Source: Oceanospirillales bacterium (GTDB lineage Bacteria > Pseudomonadota > Gammaproteobacteria > Pseudomonadales > Balneatricaceae). Taken from it: a stretch of DNA of 64,000 nucleotides. The first letter of the stretch is position 1; each line of letters opens with the position of its first letter. The DNA is taken from NCBI GenBank assembly GCA_018223185.1, contig JAAEYW010000009.1:1-64000 (forward strand), written 5' to 3'. Below are positions 43,828 through 50,361 of the stretch, piece by piece. Under the pieces are notes generated by a model, which made no database searches, was not told the DNA's origin, and saw only the letters and a program-made list of their open reading frames with translations. The translations under genes and the position numbers were made by a program.

Positions 43828-44052
43828 TTAAAGGGGTCAAAGCCCTTATATCGCTACATTTTTCGGTTTTTATTAAATAGTGTTAAAATATTTTTCCCAA
43901 TGCTGGCGATTTAAAAGAAGAGACGATGCTAAGGAAGCGGAGATTTTACTTACCTGAAGTAGCTGTTCATATAGACAGCGTGGTCACTCACGTGATCCAG
44001 TATTTTTGATCAAAAAGGGCTTTGACCCCTTTAATTCTGACCCCTTTAATTC
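43828..44052 (+). mobile_element. deleted REP-associated transposase (RAYT) unit
   Basis: This is a 225-bp unit bounded by TTAAAGGGGTCAAAGCCC at the left and its inverse GGGCTTTGACCCCTTTAA at the right, the right end followed by a further GACCCCTTTAA copy. Inside is the first part of a RAYT gene. It looks like a MITE-like product of internal deletion. Confidence 0.7.
43926..44009 (+). pseudogene. N-terminal remnant of REP-associated tyrosine transposase
   Basis: ATG followed by LRKRRFYLPEVAVHI matches the start of RAYT/TnpA_REP proteins (typically PRKRRFYLPEVPVHV, then QRG). Here it runs into SVVTHVIQYF and a stop after 27 codons. The His-Tyr catalytic parts are missing. Confidence 0.7.
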
Positions 44053-44061
44053 AAGCGGGAC

Positions 44062-44138
44062 TGCTAACAGTTTGCTCGGTTTCGCTTCGCTTCACAATTT
44101 TAGCAAACTATTATCAGCCCCTTAAATGGGCGTTAAGT
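44062..44138 (+). repeat. attC site 6
   Basis: R'' TGCTAAC (44062-44068), inner arms CAGTTTGCT and AGCAAACTA, R' GTTAAGT (44132-44138); 77 bp. It follows the RAYT unit, so the IS and RAYT material lies between cassette 6 and this site. Confidence 0.82.
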
Positions 44139-44170
44139 GGCTTCAGTCTAGCAAGGAATAGTTAGAGTTT

Positions 44171-44836
44171 ATGAAAGGAAAAGTTACCCAGTGGAAAGAA
44201 GATAAGGGTTTCGGGTTCATACAGCCCGATGACGGCTCTGAAAAATTATTTTTCCATGTGTCTAGCGTCAAGACTAATGCACGTAGGCCTCAAGTCGGCG
44301 ATCAAGTGCTCTACGAAACAATGCGTGACTCTCAGCAAAGACTAAAAGCCAAAGGGGTCGTAATCGAAGGCGTCCAAAAAAGTTCACGTGCATCTTCAGA
44401 AAAACGCCCAGTTAGAATCGAACCACCGAAAAAAAACGCGCTTGATTACTTTTTAATTCTGGTTGTCTTATTGTCGATTTTTGCCAGCGGTTTTGAGTTT
44501 TACCGTACAAATTCAATAGAGAGCAGTTGGCCTTTTGTTGTTCCTGCGGTTATTGCTTTTTTCATTCTTAATCGCCAAAAAAAACCGAAAGAAAAATCAT
44601 TTCAATGCTCACGTTGCAGAAAGGTAGCGGAGTATGACTCACGAACAATCCAAGCTTGGAACAATGGGTTTGTAAAACTTTACTGTAACGCTTGTCACCT
44701 TCAGTGGCTGAAGGACAACCCGCGACAAGATCATGGCTCGATGCATGGTAAGGGCGGTGGTTGCCTTGGCATGTTGGCTTTCTTGATCATCATGCCTGTT
44801 TTCGGTGGCATAGGTTTGTACCAATGGTTGGCATAA
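44171..44836 (+). CDS. cassette 7: cold-shock domain membrane protein with zinc motif
   Basis: This 221-residue protein joins an N-terminal cold-shock domain (about 1-68, GKVTQWKEDKGFGFIQPDDG) to two membrane segments (about 91-110 and 117-133). A four-cysteine zinc-like motif (CSRCRKV and CNACHLQW) follows, then a last membrane segment (about 198-218). Cold-shock domains bind single-stranded RNA or DNA. The related CSD-DUF1294 proteins are widespread, but the zinc part is less usual. The role is unknown; RNA binding at the membrane is a guess. It is a complete cassette between attC 6 and attC 7. Confidence 0.82.
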   Translation: MKGKVTQWKEDKGFGFIQPDDGSEKLFFHVSSVKTNARRPQVGDQVLYETMRDSQQRLKAKGVVIEGVQKSSRASSEKRPVRIEPPKKNALDYFLILVVLLSIFASGFEFYRTNSIESSWPFVVPAVIAFFILNRQKKPKEKSFQCSRCRKVAEYDSRTIQAWNNGFVKLYCNACHLQWLKDNPRQDHGSMHGKGGGCLGMLAFLIIMPVFGGIGLYQWLA

Positions 44837-44842
44837 AAAGCC

Positions 44843-44903
44843 ATTTAACAAGTAGCTGTAGCAGATCGTCGCTACGCTCCTCCCACTAAGCTAGGCGTTA
44901 TAC
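44843..44903 (+). repeat. attC site 7
   Basis: R'' ATTTAAC (44843-44849) and R' GTTATAC (44897-44903), with AGCTGTAGC...GCTACGCT pairing inside; 61 bp. Confidence 0.78.
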
Positions 44904-44915
44904 GGAGGAATAGAT

Positions 44916-45326
44916 ATGGCATTTCCAGTTGAAGAGAAATTTATAAAAATAGCCGAGGCTGAATTGGGCGTCAGGTTCCCAGAGTCATTCCGAAATAAAA
45001 TGATGGAACTCAATGGGGGTTGCGTGCAGTTTCCAAATGAGGGCGAAGTGGATGAGGATGAGGTGGGTTATTATGAACTGAACCCGTTCTATGATACGTC
45101 AGACAAGAAAAGGATAAAAAGAACCTGCAATAGTATCGTTCATGAAACAAAAACATACCGTGACGATTACGGGTTGCCTCAAAACTTGATTGTTCTCGCT
45201 GATAATGACGGAGACTTGCTCGTTTACAAAATCGAAGAAAACGGAAAAATTGATCCTAAAATTTATTGGCGCGATCGTGATACTGAGGAGCTGGTAATTG
45301 TCGCTTATGATTTTAGCGAGAGTTAA
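44916..45326 (+). CDS. cassette 8: SMI1/KNR4 (SUKH) family protein
   Basis: This 136-residue soluble protein has the SUKH pattern. AEAELGVRFPESFRNKMMELNGG at the start (E-x2-LG-x-FP-x2-Y/F and a GG turn) is followed by GLPQNLIVLADNDGDLLVY. Bacterial SUKH proteins are mostly immunity proteins against contact-delivered toxins. No toxin gene is near, so it is an orphan of that type. It has a good ribosome site (GGAGGAA). Its stop is fused to a repeat instead of an attC. Confidence 0.85.
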   Translation: MAFPVEEKFIKIAEAELGVRFPESFRNKMMELNGGCVQFPNEGEVDEDEVGYYELNPFYDTSDKKRIKRTCNSIVHETKTYRDDYGLPQNLIVLADNDGDLLVYKIEENGKIDPKIYWRDRDTEELVIVAYDFSES

Positions 45327-45422
45327 AGGGATCAAAGCCCTTTTTCCAAATTAAAGCAAATTAAAGGGGGCAAAGCCCTTTTTTCGTAGAAATTAAGTGC
45401 TGTAATAAAGGGAATAGATTTA
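45323..45422 (+). repeat. two RAYT-associated repeat copies
   Basis: GTTAAAGGGATCAAAGCCC begins at about 45324. A longer copy at 45359-45422 (TTAAAGGGGGCAAAGCCC, then GTAGAAATTAAGTGCTGTAA) matches 48994-49053 closely over about 60 bases. Confidence 0.8.
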
Positions 45423-45430
45423 AACTTTCT

Positions 45431-45456
45431 CGTTCCCACGCTCCTGCGTGGGAACG
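45431..45456. repeat. REP-like palindrome, orientation A
   Basis: CGTTCCCACG and CGTGGGAACG form a perfect 10-bp stem around CTCCTG. The same palindrome with the opposite centre lies at 47597-47620. Confidence 0.85.
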
Positions 45457-45462
45457 GGTTAT

Positions 45463-45517
45463 TTATAACAAGAAAAGGCACCAGACGCATACTGCGTGGC
45501 TGCTTTAAGCATTATGC
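45463..45517 (+). repeat. degenerate attC site 8
   Basis: TTATAACAAGAAAAGGCACC resembles the first half of attC 3, and GCTTTAAGCATTATGC its end, with GTTA changed to ATTA at R'. It is recognisable but probably weak or dead. Confidence 0.6.
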
Positions 45518-45531
45518 ATAGGGATAAGGCG

Positions 45532-46068
45532 ATGCAATTGTTTGAAACGGAAAGGTTAGTTGTAAGGCTGCTGTCCCCCCAAGACGCTCCAGCGCTCACT
45601 GAAATTCTGAGCGACCCGGAAGTAATGAAATATTCCGTTCGCGGCGTTTGCGACGAGGACGCGACCCGACAATTTTTAGACTGGTGCCTCAATTGTTATG
45701 GGTCCCACGGAATAGGTCCCTGGGGATTGACGGAGAAAAAGTCGGGTGAGCTTATCGGCTTCTGTGGTATTGGGCCTGAGCGGGTCGGAGAGGTTGAGGA
45801 AATCAATCTGGGTTATCGATTGGCGCGAAGGTACTGGCGTCAGGGGTTTGCAACCGAAGCTGTTAAAGGCGTGCTGCAGTATGCCTTCGATCAAAAACAG
45901 TGTGAGTCGGTGGTGGTTATTATTGAGCCAGAACATGCAGCTTCAGTTCGCGTAACTGAGAAGGCGGGGTTCGGCAGCTACAAGGTTCAGGAATTTCATA
46001 ACCGGCCGGTGCGGCTATATCGTATGACTGCCAAAGACTGGGCACTGGAATTAAAAGGGCTGAATTAA
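45532..46068 (+). CDS. cassette 9: GNAT acetyltransferase (RimJ-like)
   Basis: This 178-residue acetyltransferase has the RimJ/RimL pattern: LFETERLVVRLLSPQDAPAL at the start, INLGYRLARRYWRQGFATEA with the acetyl-CoA loop, and VRVTEKAGF. It transfers acetyl from acetyl-CoA to an amine; the target is unknown. The start at 45532 follows AAGG and is preferred over an earlier in-frame ATG that lies inside the attC-like sequence. No attC directly follows; dispersed repeats occupy the next 200 bases. Confidence 0.88.
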   Translation: MQLFETERLVVRLLSPQDAPALTEILSDPEVMKYSVRGVCDEDATRQFLDWCLNCYGSHGIGPWGLTEKKSGELIGFCGIGPERVGEVEEINLGYRLARRYWRQGFATEAVKGVLQYAFDQKQCESVVVIIEPEHAASVRVTEKAGFGSYKVQEFHNRPVRLYRMTAKDWALELKGLN

Positions 46069-46102
46069 TGGCGATGTTTTCCCTCACAACAGTCTGCTCT
46101 GG

Positions 46103-46130
46103 CTCTTCCCTCGGTGCTCTCTGTGTCCTT
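46103..46130 (+). repeat. dispersed repeat copy 1
   Basis: A 28-base stretch beginning CTCTTCCCTCGGTGCTCTCT is identical to 49101-49128; TGTGGTAAA follows in both, after an insertion in the second. Confidence 0.85.
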
Positions 46131-46280
46131 TGTGGTAAAGCTGCTCTGCACTATTCCCACAGAGCACAGTGAGGTCATGGGAAAGCACAGGCCGCTGAAT
46201 ACGTGACAGGTTTGCTACCCGTTTCTACAAGCGCTCTTACTCTCAGGCTTTCTAATATTCGGTTTCATCTATGCGCTACA

Positions 46281-46328
46281 ATTTAACCAAGCATTGCAGC
46301 GGGCAGCCCGCTGAATACGTCGTTATGC
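46281..46328 (+). repeat. short attC-like site 9
   Basis: ATTTAAC (46281-46287) and GTTATGC (46322-46328) flank GCAGCGGGCAGCCCGCTG, an inner hairpin. At 48 bp it is short. CGCTGAATACGT also occurs at about 46192, suggesting a second partial copy. Confidence 0.55.
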
Positions 46329-46348
46329 ATAGTAAGCGGACGAGAGCG

Positions 46349-46924
46349 ATGGAAATTAAAGACGCAACCAAAGAGAATGCTTCTGATCTGGCCCATCTTA
46401 TCAACCTGGCAGGCGAGGGTATTCCAGCATATCTCTGGCATTCGATGGCTGAAGAAGGCCAGGACCCAATGGATTATGGTGAAGTTCGTGCTTCACGGGA
46501 AGAAGGCGGATTTAGCTACAGAAACGCACGAGTGTGTGTGGAGGATGCTCAGGTCCAGGGTATGATCATCTCTTATAAACAGCCCGACATCTATTCTACG
46601 GAAGATATTGACGACTACCCGGACATCGTTAAGCCACTGATCCTTCTCGAATCGAAAGCACCTGGAAGTTGGTACATTAATGCAATAGCGACCTTTGAGC
46701 GATATCAGGGGTTGGGCATCGCCCGGATGTTACTCAACGAGGCGGAAGAAAGAGCCGTATCTGAAGGGGTCGCCGAAATGAGTCTCATCGTGTCATCCGA
46801 AAACACGCGGGCAAAAGGTTTATATGAATATCTCGGGTATCAGCCTATATCATCATTGCCTGTCGTGATGTACCCCGGTTGTTTGCACGGCGGTGAATGG
46901 TTGCTAATGACCAAGACGTTGTGA
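46349..46924 (+). CDS. cassette 10: GNAT acetyltransferase
   Basis: This 191-residue GNAT protein has the acetyl-CoA loop YQGLGIARMLLNEAEERA near 125-142, preceded by SWYINAIATF. SENTRAKGLYEYLGY follows. The target is unknown. The ATG at 46349 with GAGAG before it is preferred; upstream ATGs fall in or next to the attC-like site. Only an R''-like GCATAAC (46928-46934) follows, so its attC is truncated. Confidence 0.85.
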   Translation: MEIKDATKENASDLAHLINLAGEGIPAYLWHSMAEEGQDPMDYGEVRASREEGGFSYRNARVCVEDAQVQGMIISYKQPDIYSTEDIDDYPDIVKPLILLESKAPGSWYINAIATFERYQGLGIARMLLNEAEERAVSEGVAEMSLIVSSENTRAKGLYEYLGYQPISSLPVVMYPGCLHGGEWLLMTKTL

Positions 46925-46971
46925 AATGCATAACCTGTATGAGCGGCCTTAATTAAAGGGATAAAACCAGA

Positions 46972-47559
46972 ATGATGCACAGAATTCAGTGTAAATGCGG
47001 TGCTTTGCAAGGTCATATTCAAGGGACGGGAACCTGCAGTCGGGTTGCCTGTTACTGCGCTGATTGCAGAGCCTTTACGAAATTTTTAGGTTGCTCCGAT
47101 GATGTGCTGGACGCTCAGGGCGGAAGCGAGATTGTGCAGCTGGCTCAGCCTCGCGTGGTCTTTTCGCAGGGTAAGGAACATCTCGCGGCGGTTCGGCTGA
47201 GTGAGAAAGGGTTGCTGCGCTGGTATGCAGACTGCTGCAAAACCCCGATTGGAAATACCCTGGCTAATCCAAAGGTTTCGTTTATCGGGCTTATTCGTTC
47301 GTTTCTCGATCACTCAATGATTGAGAAGGACTTCGGTCGTAGCATCGCGGTCGTGAATGTTGATTCCGCCATTGGCGACTCTAAGCCGGTGCAGAAGGGG
47401 CTTTTCGGTGTCATTTTGAGATTCATCTGGATAGTTTTACCGATGCGCATCAGCGGTCAGTATCGGAGTTCTCAGCTGTTTAATAAATCGGGTGACCCTG
47501 TCGTGTCTCCAAGGGTACTGACTGCCGAAGAGCGTAAAGCTTTAAACGCTGAGATTTAA
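46972..47559 (+). CDS. cassette 11: DUF6151/GFA-like zinc protein
   Basis: This 195-residue protein starts MMHRIQCKCGALQGHI and has the cysteine pattern CKCG, CYCADCRAF and CC, like the glutathione-dependent formaldehyde-activating (GFA) fold and its DUF6151 relatives. GFA-type proteins bind zinc; catalysis is not shown for this group. A hydrophobic stretch near 145-160 (GVILRFIWIVLPM) may be a membrane-associated helix. It lies 48 bases after cassette 10. A weak attC-like sequence follows. Confidence 0.8.
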   Translation: MMHRIQCKCGALQGHIQGTGTCSRVACYCADCRAFTKFLGCSDDVLDAQGGSEIVQLAQPRVVFSQGKEHLAAVRLSEKGLLRWYADCCKTPIGNTLANPKVSFIGLIRSFLDHSMIEKDFGRSIAVVNVDSAIGDSKPVQKGLFGVILRFIWIVLPMRISGQYRSSQLFNKSGDPVVSPRVLTAEERKALNAEI

Positions 47560-47572
47560 AGAGATTAACGCT

Positions 47573-47628
47573 CTTTTGTTTCGGGCAAGGTATGCATTCC
47601 CACGCAGGAGCGTGGGAACGCGTTATGA
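47573..47628 (+). repeat. weak attC-like site with REP palindrome inside
   Basis: GATTAAC (47573-47579) and GTTATGA (47622-47628) enclose TTCCCACG and CGTGGGAA (47597-47618). The palindrome is the REP-like element also seen at 45431, in opposite orientation. It may be an attC whose stem was replaced by a REP. Confidence 0.45.
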
Positions 47629-47808
47629 TTCAGGCATGTTGCTGGCAGGGATGCAGCCTCTACAGGCACTTTAATTCTGTAGAATATCTATTCTTTCCAC
47701 TGCTATCCTGCTGATTATTAAAATATTAGTGATTTTTGGTCGCCGGGCTTTCAGATTTATAATGCCTAAGGGCACTATAACTGGCTGTTCTGCCCCCTAT
47801 GGATTGTT

Positions 47809-48297
47809 ATGAAAATTCAAAAAATCGATGGTACAAACTGGAATAACATATTAGAAATTCAAGGCGAAGCGTATCAAGAGGTTGGTCTTGAGGATGTGGA
47901 GGTACTTAAAAGTAAGGTGGCCGCTTCACCTGATACTTGCTTTGTATCTGTGTCAGAAAAAGGTGTGGTACTTGGCTATTTGTTGGCTCATCCATGGAGT
48001 GGCGCGCAGCCGCCAAAATTATTTGAGCCTTTGCCATGTATAGAGGCCAGTGAATACCTATATCTTCATGATATGGCGGTGAGTGCTCAGTCAAAGGGAC
48101 AAGGAATCGGTCGATCTATGTTTGAAGCGTTATTTAAGGTGGCGCTGAGAATGGGGGCTAATAAAATCAGGCTGGTTGCTGTCCAGGGATCAGGTGACTT
48201 TTGGGCGTTGTTTGGTTTTAGAGAGATTCCAGGAGCAACGGTATATTCAAGTTATGGCAAACATGCAGTTTTAATGGAAAAAGTATTGAAGGCATAA
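47809..48297 (+). CDS. cassette 12: GNAT acetyltransferase
   Basis: This 162-residue GNAT protein has LHDMAVSAQSKGQGIGRSMF carrying the acetyl-CoA loop, and VQGSGDFWALFGFREIPG. It resembles small-molecule or peptide N-acetyltransferases; the target is unknown. Its ATG overlaps GTTATGA, a possible R' core, and its stop overlaps attC 11. The composition is AT-richer than the chromosomal genes. Confidence 0.88.
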   Translation: MKIQKIDGTNWNNILEIQGEAYQEVGLEDVEVLKSKVAASPDTCFVSVSEKGVVLGYLLAHPWSGAQPPKLFEPLPCIEASEYLYLHDMAVSAQSKGQGIGRSMFEALFKVALRMGANKIRLVAVQGSGDFWALFGFREIPGATVYSSYGKHAVLMEKVLKA

Positions 48298-48373
48298 CCG
48301 AGCAAGCAGAGCGACCATTTGCCGTTCCGCCTTTGGCGTCGCTACAAATGGTCGCCTGTTTGCAGCGTTAGGA
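48292..48373 (+). repeat. attC site 11
   Basis: R'' GCATAAC (48292-48298), paired inner arms GCGACCATTTG and CAAATGGTCGC, R' GTTAGGA (48367-48373); 82 bp and clearly hairpin-forming. Confidence 0.88.
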
Positions 48374-48382
48374 ACCCGTATT

Positions 48383-48892
48383 ATGCAAAGAATTATCGTA
48401 TTTGTGATAGTTGCTTCATGGTGGTCTTCAGGTGCCGTTTTGGCTGCCTGTGATGAGAGCATTGCCGAAAGCACACCTTCGTCACGCTTCGTTCTTAACG
48501 GCGGTGAAGCATATGACCAACAAACAGAATTGACGTGGAACCGTTGCAGTGTCGGTACCACCTGGACGAGTGACGCCGGTTGCATTGGGGACGTAAAGCT
48601 TTTGGGATTAGATAAAGCAAAACAATTCGCACAGGAACTCGGTGGCGGTTGGCGTATTCCAACGATTGAAGAACTCGATAGTATTGTCGAACAGAAATGC
48701 TTCAATCCAACGATTAACTCCAGTGTGTTTCCAACCGTGACAAATTTTGGAGAAGGTGCACCTTATTGGAGTGACACCAACATTGAGGAGATACCCTCAC
48801 TAATGTACTTCATTGATTTTATCGATGGTGCAATAGATGGTCACACCAAAGGGTTTCCACTGGCGGTGCGTCTGGTGCGTAGTGAACCATAG
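48383..48892 (+). CDS. cassette 13: exported DUF1566 (Lcl-domain) protein
   Basis: This 169-residue protein has a signal peptide (about 1-22, ending AVLAA). The DUF1566/Lcl C-terminal pattern follows: LTWNRCSVGTTW, AKQFAQELGGGWRIPTIEEL, and YWSDTN before LAVRLVRSEP. These exported domains occur on surface and adhesion-related proteins and have a lectin-like look; the function is not known. It is the last recognisable cassette; only a very short TGATAAC/GTTAAAG pair (48904-48922) follows. Confidence 0.85.
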   Translation: MQRIIVFVIVASWWSSGAVLAACDESIAESTPSSRFVLNGGEAYDQQTELTWNRCSVGTTWTSDAGCIGDVKLLGLDKAKQFAQELGGGWRIPTIEELDSIVEQKCFNPTINSSVFPTVTNFGEGAPYWSDTNIEEIPSLMYFIDFIDGAIDGHTKGFPLAVRLVRSEP

Positions 48893-48993
48893 TCTTTTGC
48901 CTGTGATAACGGCACGTTAAAGGCTCAAGAGTTAACGGAAAAAGGGGCAGATTTATTTTCCCCTGAAAACCTTCTGCTTTGGTTTTCCACTAA

Positions 48994-49053
48994 ATTCAAA
49001 GGGTCAAAGCCCTTTTTCCGTAGAAATTAAGTGCTGTAATTAAGGAATAGATT
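48994..49053 (+). repeat. RAYT-associated dispersed repeat copy
   Basis: TTCAAAGGGTCAAAGCCC, then GTAGAAATTAAGTGCTGTAA and GGAATAGATTT. It closely matches 45359-45422. Confidence 0.8.
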
Positions 49054-49100
49054 TTTATATTCCCTAAAAAACAGTCAGCACTATCTCTTCCCTTAGTGCT

Positions 49101-49128
49101 CTCTTCCCTCGGTGCTCTCTGTGTCCTT
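49101..49128 (+). repeat. dispersed repeat copy 2
   Basis: It is identical over 28 bases to 46103-46130. With the RAYT-type repeat just before it, it marks the right edge of the cassette region. Confidence 0.85.
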
Positions 49129-49165
49129 AGCATGCCCCTTGGGTACTGTGGTAAAACCGCTCACG

Positions 49166-50215
49166 CTATAACAGTTGAATCTGGCAGTTGATTGTGCCGC
49201 TTTCATCCATCTCGGCTAGTTCGCCCTGCAGCTGCTGACAGAGCAGTTGCAGATGGCTTTGCAGTTGTTGTGTCCATTGAGATGAAGAGAAAACGGGCTG
49301 GCCATCGGTCAGGGACACACTCAGGAGAAGCTGCCCCGGTCGGCTTGCCGGTTGTAGGCTGACTTTCAGATCGGCACTGTTGGCTTGCAGAATGGCCAGC
49401 TCGATAGCGGTGATGAGGAGTTGCCTGATGCGGACCTGATCGGTATTGATCTGAGCGGGCAGGGTGTTATCAATGCGGTAATCCAGCAGCCAGCCATCGC
49501 GCCTGCTTTGGGGCAAAAAGGTCAGCAGTATTTCATCCATCAGCGAGGCCAGCGCGACGGGGCCCGTTTTTGCCGGCTGATCCGATATATCCAGCATCGT
49601 AATGCCGTTATGCAAACGCTGGTGCTGTGCATGCAGGACCGTCGCCAGATCGCTTGCCACCGGGTTCAGCTCCATCTGCTGCAACCGCTGGCTCTGTTTC
49701 AGTATGGGGGTTATCTGCTGGTTTAACTGGCGGGCAATGGTCAGCAGTCGCTGCTCTGCAGGCTCGGCTGTACGGTCTGACTGGGTTGCCTGTAAGCGGG
49801 CATTTTTGATGTCACGAAACGAGCGCAGCGCAACCACCACCGAGGTCAGCAGGCGTGAAGCTGACAGTTCGGCTTTGCTCAGATAGTCATTGATATCATA
49901 GTTTACGATCACCTGGGATTCCGGTGCATAGCCCGGATGGCCGGTGCGCAGGATAACCCGGATATCGCGGTTGTTGAGCTGGTTGCGGATATACTCGACC
50001 AGCTGCAACCCTTCGTCGTCGTTTTCCATCACGACGTCGAGCAGCGCCAGCGCTATATCCGGGTGCTCTGATAGCAGTTTCCTGGCCTCAGCACCGCTCA
50101 TCGCACTGATCAGTTCGATTGGCCGCTGTTCAAATTCATAACCGCGAAAAATCATCCGGGTTATTCCGTGAATACCTTCTTCGTCGTCGACGACCAGTAC
50201 TTTCCAAGGGTTCAT
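49166..50215 (-). CDS. receiver-domain protein with degenerate kinase-like tail
   Basis: This 349-residue protein has an N-terminal receiver domain (VVDDEEG with D10/D11, phospho-acceptor D60, T91, K114). RTGHPGYAPESQVI and NYDINDYLSKAEL are typical of DUF3369-type response regulators. Residues about 150-349 look like a histidine-kinase dimerisation and ATPase region (QRLLTIARQLNQQI, QVRIRQLLITAIELAI). They lack the phospho-histidine and the N/G boxes, so kinase activity is unlikely. It may act as a scaffold or phosphate sink. It lies 146 bases downstream of the AraC fusion gene on the same strand, so the two may work together. Confidence 0.8.
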   Translation of the reverse strand: MNPWKVLVVDDEEGIHGITRMIFRGYEFEQRPIELISAMSGAEARKLLSEHPDIALALLDVVMENDDEGLQLVEYIRNQLNNRDIRVILRTGHPGYAPESQVIVNYDINDYLSKAELSASRLLTSVVVALRSFRDIKNARLQATQSDRTAEPAEQRLLTIARQLNQQITPILKQSQRLQQMELNPVASDLATVLHAQHQRLHNGITMLDISDQPAKTGPVALASLMDEILLTFLPQSRRDGWLLDYRIDNTLPAQINTDQVRIRQLLITAIELAILQANSADLKVSLQPASRPGQLLLSVSLTDGQPVFSSSQWTQQLQSHLQLLCQQLQGELAEMDESGTINCQIQLL

Positions 50216-50361
50216 AAACTACTACACATCTGTGTTTTGTCAGAGCTGCTATTTTGCCAGTAAAAGTTACCTAAGTACCAGAAAAAGCAGGTGGTCTTTG
50301 TTAAATCCTTCCTGAAGCATTGCACGGCCGGTGTCATACACAGGAGGGCCCTTAAAATTGT

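Noticed and set aside
42502-43844. TTAAAGGGGTCAAAGCC as a target duplication of the IS
   Set aside because: The same sequence occurs elsewhere as RAYT ends, so it is a pre-existing repeat rather than a duplication made by the IS.
47772-47812. CTATAAC to GTTATGA as a further attC before cassette 12
   Set aside because: It is only about 40 bases and has no clear hairpin arms, so it is not listed as a site.
39468-48373. CRISPR-like array
   Set aside because: The repeated units are attC sites of different length separated by genes, not uniform repeats with short spacers.
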